A stretch of DNA of 6,438 bases, taken from NCBI GenBank assembly GCA_947174455.1, contig CAMWIZ010000048.1, positions 1 to 6,438 of the forward strand. The letters run 5' to 3'. Below the pieces are notes generated by a model, which saw only the letters and a list, made by a program, of their open reading frames with translations, was not told where the DNA came from and searched no databases. This stretch comes from an uncultured Clostridia bacterium (GTDB lineage: Bacteria; Bacillota; Clostridia; Oscillospirales; Acutalibacteraceae). Both the position numbers and the translations under genes were made by a program. Below, one piece after another: positions 5,451 to 6,438 of the stretch; the stretch's first letter is position 1; each line of letters begins with the position of its first letter.

Positions 5451-6428
5451 TTAGTCTTGAGCAACAATCTCCTTGTAAAACTCAGCATAATCTTTTCTGT
5501 TTTCCTTAGTGAACTGGATAGCAGTTCTTGGGTGCTGGTTAAGCAGACCTGTCATTAAGTACTGGAGGTCATAACCCCACACAATTCCGTCCTCTTTAAG
5601 CTTGTTCATATGGTCCTGAATAAATTTAATAACAGGATACACCTGATACTTAGGATTACGCAGAAAACCGAGCAAAAGCTCCATAGCACAGTTTCCTGCA
5701 CCTCTGCCCATTGAATCATATGTAGCGTCAAGCCAATCTACACCCATAGAGCAAAGCTCAATAGTATTTGCAAATGCAAGCTGCTGATTGTTATGTGCAT
5801 GAATGCCGACCTTCTTATTGTACTTGTTTGCAAATTCAAGGTACATTTCACCGATTCTTGCAATCTGCTCAGGGTAAAGTGAACCGAAGCTGTCAACAAT
5901 ATAGATAGCGTCAACCGGGGTCTTTCCCAAAATATCCAGAGCCGCACGAAGCTCGTTTTCATCTCTCGAATTGGATATAGCCATAATATTACAGCTTGTT
6001 TCATATCCTTTTTTAGCTGCGTCTTCAATCATATCAACAGCGGCAGGGATAGTATTGATATATGTCGCAACACGGATAAGGTCTATTGGACTTTCCTTGC
6101 GGTCAAGTATATCGTTCTTATAGTCGCATCTGCCCACATCAGCCATAACGGCAACTTTTAAGTCTGTGTTGTTATCACCGACAACTGCTCTGATGTCATC
6201 ATCATTGCAAAATTTCCACTTTCCGAACTTGTTTACATCGAAAAGTTCCTTAGACGCCTTATAACCGAACTCCATGTAGTCAACGCCAGCCTTTTGGTTA
6301 GCAATGTACAAATCACGTACAAACTCATCGGTAAAGTAAAAATCATTTACCAAACCTCCATCACGCAGAGTTGCGTCAACCACCTTGATATCCGAACGGT
6401 AGTCAATTAATTCCGATACTACTTTCAT
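5451..6428 (-). CDS. Aldolase catalytic domain protein, DRE-TIM metallolyase (HMGL-like) superfamily
   Basis: Cytoplasmic TIM-barrel enzyme of 325 residues expected to cleave or form a carbon-carbon bond through a divalent-metal enolate, as in 4-hydroxy-2-oxovalerate aldolase and HMG-CoA lyase. Visible signature: DATLRDGG (18-25), with Arg22 and metal ligand Asp23; IVDSFGSLYPEQ (177-188); His210-Ala-His212-Asn-Asn, supplying two metal ligands; and GRGAGN (241-246), with Asn246 in the position of the fourth ligand of HMG-CoA lyase. The C-terminus (YLMTGLLNQHPRTAIQF, 290-306) is like that of uncharacterised Firmicute 'aldolase catalytic domain-containing' proteins. It does not look like the DmpG domain that contacts acetaldehyde dehydrogenase, and no such partner gene is seen here. 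The substrate cannot be named. The ATG at 6428 is 10 nt from the window edge, with a weak GAG-containing upstream stretch, so the full ribosome site and promoter may be cut off. A strong terminator follows 40 nt after the stop. Confidence 0.9.
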   Translation of the reverse strand: MKVVSELIDYRSDIKVVDATLRDGGLVNDFYFTDEFVRDLYIANQKAGVDYMEFGYKASKELFDVNKFGKWKFCNDDDIRAVVGDNNTDLKVAVMADVGRCDYKNDILDRKESPIDLIRVATYINTIPAAVDMIEDAAKKGYETSCNIMAISNSRDENELRAALDILGKTPVDAIYIVDSFGSLYPEQIARIGEMYLEFANKYNKKVGIHAHNNQQLAFANTIELCSMGVDWLDATYDSMGRGAGNCAMELLLGFLRNPKYQVYPVIKFIQDHMNKLKEDGIVWGYDLQYLMTGLLNQHPRTAIQFTKENRKDYAEFYKEIVAQD

Positions 6429-6438
6429 TTTTCTCAGC

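Noticed and set aside
5738..6028. Minus-strand open frame of 96 codons inside the aldolase gene
   Set aside because: Out-of-frame overlap with a fully conserved enzyme, with no independent start signal or recognisable domain.

Overview
The window carries six protein-coding genes, all on the minus strand, in moderately AT-rich DNA with strong GGAGG-type ribosome binding sites. The gene families and the stem-loop repeat debris suggest a gut Firmicute of the Clostridia (Ruminococcaceae/Oscillospiraceae type). This assignment is an inference from gene style, not a database match.

In transcription order (right to left): (1) a DRE-TIM aldolase-domain enzyme (5451-6428) ends in a clear intrinsic terminator (5381-5410). 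(2) A near-consensus promoter (TTAACA, 17 nt, TATAAT; 5295-5323) then drives a two-pass membrane protein of unknown function (3826-5223). Its cytoplasmic tail consists of 28-residue Tyr/Ser/Gly/Asn repeats, encoded by 84-bp tandem units, two of which are identical base for base. (3) A membrane-anchored class A beta-lactamase-fold serine hydrolase follows (2785-3720). It has the SxxK, SDN and KTG motifs but no recognisable deacylating ExxLN motif. A perfect 16-bp inverted repeat is embedded in its anchor codons. (4) A 197-nt gap (2588-2784) holds degenerate stem-loops that look like an interspersed repeat or structured leader, and leads into a Sir2-family NAD-dependent deacylase (1883-2587), closed by its own terminator (1846-1870). 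(5) A pyridoxal/pyridoxamine kinase (887-1729) and an AraC-family regulator (29-856), 30 nt apart, form a likely bicistronic operon.

Four of the genes (aldolase, sirtuin, B6 kinase, AraC regulator) are ordinary housekeeping or accessory families. The most unusual parts are the repeat-tailed membrane protein with its neighbouring serine hydrolase, which could be a small cell-envelope module, the hairpin inside the hydrolase reading frame, and the structured leader or repeat before the sirtuin gene. No tRNA, rRNA, CRISPR array, insertion sequence or phage gene was seen. No gene-free stretch exceeds 300 nt.
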